From Dictyocoela muelleri (lineage: Eukaryota; Microsporidia): a stretch of DNA of 18,545 bases. The notes beneath the pieces were generated by a model. The model searched no databases. It had not been told where the DNA came from and saw only the letters and a list, made by a program, of their open reading frames with translations. This document shows, in pieces, positions 16,966 through 18,545 of the stretch (position 1 is its first letter; the number at the start of each line of letters is the position of its first letter). The stretch is taken from NCBI GenBank assembly GCA_016256075.1, contig SDVU01000180.1, positions 1-18,545 on the forward strand. Reading direction: 5' to 3'. The translations under genes and the position numbers were made by a program.

Positions 16966-18545
16966 CATAAATTCATAAAAATCAGTATATTATATCATTA
17001 AATATGATTCTATATTCAGTTGTAACTCAAGTAAAACTAACTTTATAATCTAACAATAATTATGTTTTACAAAATATATTTCATAGCTCTATTTTGAAAG
17101 AAACTTTATTATATTTGAATTAAATCATTTAAAAATTTAGTTTACCAATGTAGACATTCATTTTTTACACGATTCATTAAATGCGATGAGATGAAAAAAA
17201 TGAAATACTATGCATTCCATCTAAAAAAACCAAACATTCTAACTTTAATTAAATTTTTATTTTTTAGTAAAAAATATATAAACACGCTATATAAAATTTC
17301 TGATAGCTTGTAAAATGATAAAATTTTGAAGATCTATGATTAAATATAAAAAATTCAGTATTAACGATTTAAATTGCATATTTATTTGAAAATAAAAATC
17401 TACCGAAATATTGTTTGATAATTTTAGAAGTGTTTGTGTGAAAATTTCATTTCTATCAAAAAATTAGATTTCTAAGATCTTCTTAGAAATTCATTTTGTA
17501 CAATATAAATATCAAGAAAAAATATAAACTTTGGTGATATAATAACTAATTATAATTTTATAATAAAATAAATTATTTTAGAAAGTATAATTTAAGTTGC
17601 AAATTATCGACATGTGATAATATACCGAATTAATGACGTATTGTAAATTCAAAAAAAATGTTAAATAATATTTTATTAAAAATATACAAAAATAAATAAT
17701 TTAAAAATATTTTAATGAAAATGGATATTTAATAATACAAAATATTCTCAAGTGTTTCTTTTAATATTTATGAATAATAATCATTTTATGATATATAAGT
17801 TCAAATATAAATAATATATACAAAATGGTTATTTATAATTATATATAATTAAAAAAATATTTTTATGCTTTTTAAGCATAATCTTAAAGTTATCATACTA
17901 TATGGCGGTATAATTAAATATATAATTTAAGAATTTATTAATACAATACAAAAAAGCGACGATATAATTTAAAATTGAAATATGAAGATTGAAAAAACCA
18001 AAAAAAATAATAATTTCATAAAACAAAGTAAATTTTTTTAATATATTCTTTCTATGATAAAAATGTATTTCTGTTAATAAAAAAATGTTTTTAATTAAAT
18101 ATAAGATCAATATTTTTAATCGTTCATAATAAAATATTAAAAAAAATACAACGAGAGTCGAGCCCTTAATTTTAAGAAAAAAAATCCATAAATATGATTA
18201 TTTTTAAATTCAATATTTTAAAAATCTAATATTTCTATTATTTATAGTTTTACTTATGATTTCTATTTATAATTGGATCAAATTAAAAATTTCGCGATGT
18301 TTATTGAATTATATTTTTCAGATTTTTCAAATATTTAGTTTTTAATCTTATTTTGAAAACTTGTTACACCATTATTATTACTGTGTAGACATTATTTTTT
18401 TATATTGATTTAAGCTTTTGATCAAAAAAATTTTTTTAATTTCAATTTTAGAGACAGTATATATGTAATTATAAGTTAATTAATCTTCTTGATTAATAAC
18501 GAAAAATTAAAATTTAAAAAATCAATTATAATCTCTTAAATTTTT
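16966..18545. other. Non-coding, extremely AT-rich region
   Basis: No gene, element end or repeat family recognised over 1.6 kb. Only short hairpins are visible: TTTCTAAGA/TCTTAGAAA at 17469-17489 and TTATGCTT/AAGCATAA at 17863-17881. Confidence 0.5.

Noticed and set aside
17898-18110. Minus-strand 70-aa hydrophobic frame
   Set aside because: Composition follows from A/T-rich sequence (Ile, Phe, Leu, Tyr, Asn); no motif or start context.

Overview
The window is a gene-poor, very AT-rich stretch of eukaryotic DNA. It holds one probable host gene at the left end, and the rest is a layered deposit of DNA transposons, miniature elements, fold-back palindromes and three copies of a tRNA-headed retroposon (SINE). 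My best guess is a microsporidian with an expanded, transposon-rich genome. The reasons are a run of eight C directly before the start codon of the host gene (CCC-type signals just upstream of start codons are known from microsporidia), a secreted leucine-rich-repeat protein, very low G+C, and the mix of ISXO2/Merlin-type, hAT and Tc1/mariner elements. The assignment is inference; another AT-rich eukaryote cannot be excluded.

Left part (1-2790): the right end of a hAT-like element (to 176), then two in-phase reading frames (257-853 and 902-2725) that look like one secreted leucine-rich-repeat protein. They are separated by a single in-frame TGA that a very short GT-AG intron could remove. A poly(A) signal lies 23 nt after the stop.

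Middle-left (2903-8400): a 348-bp hAT-type MITE; a decayed ISXO2/Merlin-type transposon with terminal inverted repeats (3743-4797); a 220-bp fold-back; a small repeat-ended element; SINE copy 1; and a badly decayed hAT transposase on the minus strand. The hAT relic is interrupted by a 556-bp TIR element flanked by a ~90-bp direct duplication.

Middle-right (10122-12270): SINE copy 2 with perfect 14-bp target duplications, followed by a decayed Tc1/mariner (IS630-like) transposase. That transposase is interrupted by a ~720-bp TIR element, which itself contains a 354-bp fold-back with tRNA D-arm-like sequence in each arm.

Right part (14066-18545): a 14-bp tandem repeat; a second ISXO2/Merlin transposon (14297-15975) with an 8-bp target duplication, iterated subterminal repeats and a 480-bp palindromic element inserted in its transposase; SINE copy 3 with perfect 14-bp target duplications and a TA-flanked 280-bp MITE inside it; then 1.6 kb of sequence with nothing recognisable.

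The most interesting signal is the SINE family. It has three same-strand copies, internal A and B boxes, clean target duplications on two copies, and a 3' body with a stem whose paired bases change together between copies.
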